Below are positions 62,343 to 64,000 of a DNA stretch of 64,000 bases, one piece after another. How positions within the stretch are numbered: position 1 is the stretch's first letter; every line of letters starts with the position of its first letter. A program made the translations under genes and the position numbers. Source of the stretch: UBA12481 sp012523435 (GTDB lineage: Bacteria > Bacteroidota > Bacteroidia > Bacteroidales > UBA12481); contig JAQUCP010000007.1 in assembly GCA_028686135.1 (NCBI GenBank), positions 56,316-120,315 on the forward strand, in the 5' to 3' direction. Under the pieces are notes generated by a model, which saw only the letters and a program-made list of their open reading frames with translations, did not search any database and was not told the origin of the DNA.

Positions 62343-64000
62343 CTATCCAAAGAAGGTCTATCCAAAGAAGGTCTATCCAACGACCCCCTCCCCTCCTTCT
62401 TCCACCACCGCCTCGCCGCCCTCACCGCCACCGCCGCAAACCTCCGCACCCGCGCCACCCGCACCGCCGCCGCACGCCTCCTCCTATTCGCCCTCATCAT
62501 CATATTATCCATCATCATCATTAAACTCAAAACCCCCATAGCCCTCATTATCCCCCTATCACTCCTCACCCTATTCCTTGCCCTCGTTAAACATGCCGCC
62601 CAAATCGATACCAAAATCCGGAAAACAAATACCCTCATCGATATAAACCAAGAGGAAATCAATGCCCTAAACGGAAAAATTTCCCAATTCTACCCCGGAT
62701 CGGAGTTCGTAAACCCAAACCATAACTATAGCTTCGACCTCGACCTGTTCGGCCAAAATAGTATCTACCAAATGACCTGCCGCGCCGAAACTCCCCAGGG
62801 TCAAAAAAACCTCGCATACCACCTCACAAACCTAACTACAAACCCAAAAACTATCCTCCAATACCAAGAGGCCGCAAAAGAATTGAGCTCACAACCAGTA
62901 TGGCGACAAATATTCCAGGCTGAAGCCCGAAATACCACCAGTAAGAAATCGGCAAAATCAAATGAAATAGATTGGAAATCAGATATAAAAAGGTTTAGGG
63001 GCGCCACCCTGTTTAAATTCATCATCGCCGCAAATGCTACCATCGTTACTACTATTATTGCCCTCATCGCAACTTCTACCATCCCAACCCAAAGCCTCCT
63101 CTACCTCCTCATCCCCGCAGCTATCGTGCTCTATCAAACCCGAATCGTTAATAAACACCAACAAAAAGCGGAACACCTGCTCAATACCCTGGCTAAGTAC
63201 CAGCCTATGCTCGAAATGATCGAAAAAACCCCGTTCACATCAACATACCTCAAAACCCTCCAACTTAACCTGATCATCAACAACCAACCAGCTAGCCGCG
63301 TGATGAAACAACTTAACACGATCCTCTGGGGACTCGAACTGCGCGGAAACCTCATCATCTCCGCCATCCTTAACCTCGTCTTCCTCTGGGATGTCTGGAT
63401 GATGATCCGCCTCCAAGCCTGGAAAGATCAATATAACCAGGCTTTCACCCAATGGACCCAAACCGTGGCATCCTTCGAACGAATCAACTCAATGGCTAAC
63501 CTCGCTTTCCTTAATCCCGATTTTGTCTGGCCAAAACCCACTGATAAACCTTTCCAATTATCCCTCCTCAACGCCGGACATCCACTCCTCAACCACGATA
63601 AACGTGTGAATAACAGCCTCACATTCAATCAACCCGGACAAATATACCTCATCACAGGAGCTAATATGTCGGGGAAATCAACCCTCCTCCGAATGACCGG
63701 CGTAAACCTTATCCTCGCAATGACCGGAGCCCCAGTCTGCGCTACCGAAATGACCTTCACCCCAGCACAAATCATGACCTCTATCCGAACATCCGACTCC
63801 CTGACCGATGAGGAGTCCTATTTCTATGCCGAACTGAAAAAACTTTCCCGAATCATCAAATCTTTACAATCAGGTGATACACTGTTTGTTATAATCGATG
63901 AAATGCTCCGGGGTACCAACTCCAAAGATAAACACGCCGGATCCGCTGCCTTTATCCACCAACTAATCCGCCTCCAAACTAACGGCCTCCTCGCTACTCA
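62265..64000 (+). CDS. Membrane MutS-family ATPase, 3' end beyond window
   Basis: An uninterrupted frame from ATG 62265 to the window end, about 578 residues so far. The P-loop is GANMSGKSTLL (about 465-475) and Walker B is LFVIIDEMLRGTN (about 541-553); the switch region TSDSLTDEESYFYAELKK between them is MutS-like. There are two pairs of membrane segments (about 72-108 and 250-290), as in the short membrane MutS-like proteins of Bacteroidetes, which lack the mismatch-recognition domain. The first 40 residues are coded by palindromic repeats and a 15-base tandem (SKEGLSKEGLS) and do not look like the family. Codons are strongly C-ending, unlike the gene before it. The role is unknown. Confidence 0.85.
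   Translation, partial: MKNRAELKKDDTLTSFEPDRFIDLTGLSKEGLSKEGLSNDPLPSFFHHRLAALTATAANLRTRATRTAAARLLLFALIIILSIIIIKLKTPIALIIPLSLLTLFLALVKHAAQIDTKIRKTNTLIDINQEEINALNGKISQFYPGSEFVNPNHNYSFDLDLFGQNSIYQMTCRAETPQGQKNLAYHLTNLTTNPKTILQYQEAAKELSSQPVWRQIFQAEARNTTSKKSAKSNEIDWKSDIKRFRGATLFKFIIAANATIVTTIIALIATSTIPTQSLLYLLIPAAIVLYQTRIVNKHQQKAEHLLNTLAKYQPMLEMIEKTPFTSTYLKTLQLNLIINNQPASRVMKQLNTILWGLELRGNLIISAILNLVFLWDVWMMIRLQAWKDQYNQAFTQWTQTVASFERINSMANLAFLNPDFVWPKPTDKPFQLSLLNAGHPLLNHDKRVNNSLTFNQPGQIYLITGANMSGKSTLLRMTGVNLILAMTGAPVCATEMTFTPAQIMTSIRTSDSLTDEESYFYAELKKLSRIIKSLQSGDTLFVIIDEMLRGTNSKDKHAGSAAFIHQLIRLQTNGLLAT
62341..62380 (+). repeat. 15-bp tandem repeat inside the MutS-like gene
   Basis: The unit GTCTATCCAAAGAAG is present exactly twice (62341-62355, 62356-62370) plus 10 bases of a third (62371-62380). 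It codes for GLSKE, GLSKE, GLSN in frame. Since the unit is a multiple of three, loss or gain changes protein length without shifting the frame. It is attached directly to the sixth ACCTGACAGGT copy. Confidence 0.85.

Overview
The window looks like a chromosome segment from a member of the Bacteroidota (Bacteroidetes), probably Bacteroidales/Marinilabiliales-like. Evidence is the set of families typical of that phylum (DUF4271, DUF4175, DUF4292, YwqK/MORN-type, FISUMP lipoprotein), two proteins with a type IX secretion C-terminal sorting domain, a promoter of the TTG-N20-TAnnTTTG type ahead of a tRNA gene, and gene orders common there (DUF4271-hemD-rnpA-yidD-S41 protease; flippase-dut-TPR-DUF4292-EnvC-DUF4175-ybeY-mnmG). 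The genus cannot be given from sequence alone. Most of the content is housekeeping; no CRISPR array, prophage or intact insertion sequence was seen.

Layout. 0-6.8 kb (+): a Pmp3-like peptide, dtd, a MazG-type pyrophosphohydrolase and deoC, all overlapping; an ArsR regulator with a perfect inverted repeat ahead of it, followed by queD; then polA followed by the molybdenum cofactor genes mobA, moaD and moaE. 6.8-29.9 kb (almost all -): S41 protease, yidD, rnpA, hemD, DUF4271, uvrC, adenine deaminase, mnmG, ybeY, DUF4175, EnvC-like factor, DUF4292 lipoprotein, TPR protein, dut, flippase, one + strand carboxypeptidase-regulatory-like protein, hemW, a LutB-like protein and rpiB. 29.88-30.28 kb: a 400-bp AT-rich divergent gap with several DnaA-box-like 9-mers. 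30.3-35.4 kb (+): a YwqK/MORN repeat protein, ruvB and a T9SS-sorted beta-propeller protein.

35.4-51.2 kb is mixed: PlsC-type acyltransferase, Crp/Fnr regulator divergent from osmC with a shared palindrome, pheS with a cyclophilin, tRNA-Val(GAC) with promoter and terminator, an unrecognised 407-aa protein, a relic of an AbiEii-type toxin gene, an endonuclease/phosphatase-family protein, a FISUMP lipoprotein overlapping an MFS exporter gene, and a complete tetR-tolC-adaptor-RND efflux operon. 51.4-64 kb holds a carbohydrate block (secreted GH2 beta-galactosidase, GH15 enzyme, fused trehalose-6-phosphate synthase/phosphatase, T9SS sialidase), a TlpA-like thioredoxin, and a membrane MutS-family ATPase that runs off the window. 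The MutS-like gene begins inside a cluster of ACCTGACAGGT palindromes.

How it fits together. The strand switch near 30 kb, the DnaA-box-like cluster in the gap, a perfect ParB-type parS palindrome at 14.1 kb beside mnmG and a second near-match at 17.2 kb together suggest that this window may contain or lie close to the chromosomal replication origin. This is inference: dnaA and parAB are not in the window. The other items worth a second look are the AbiEii relic at 41.4-41.6 kb and the palindromic repeats read into the N-terminus of the MutS-like protein at 62.3 kb.
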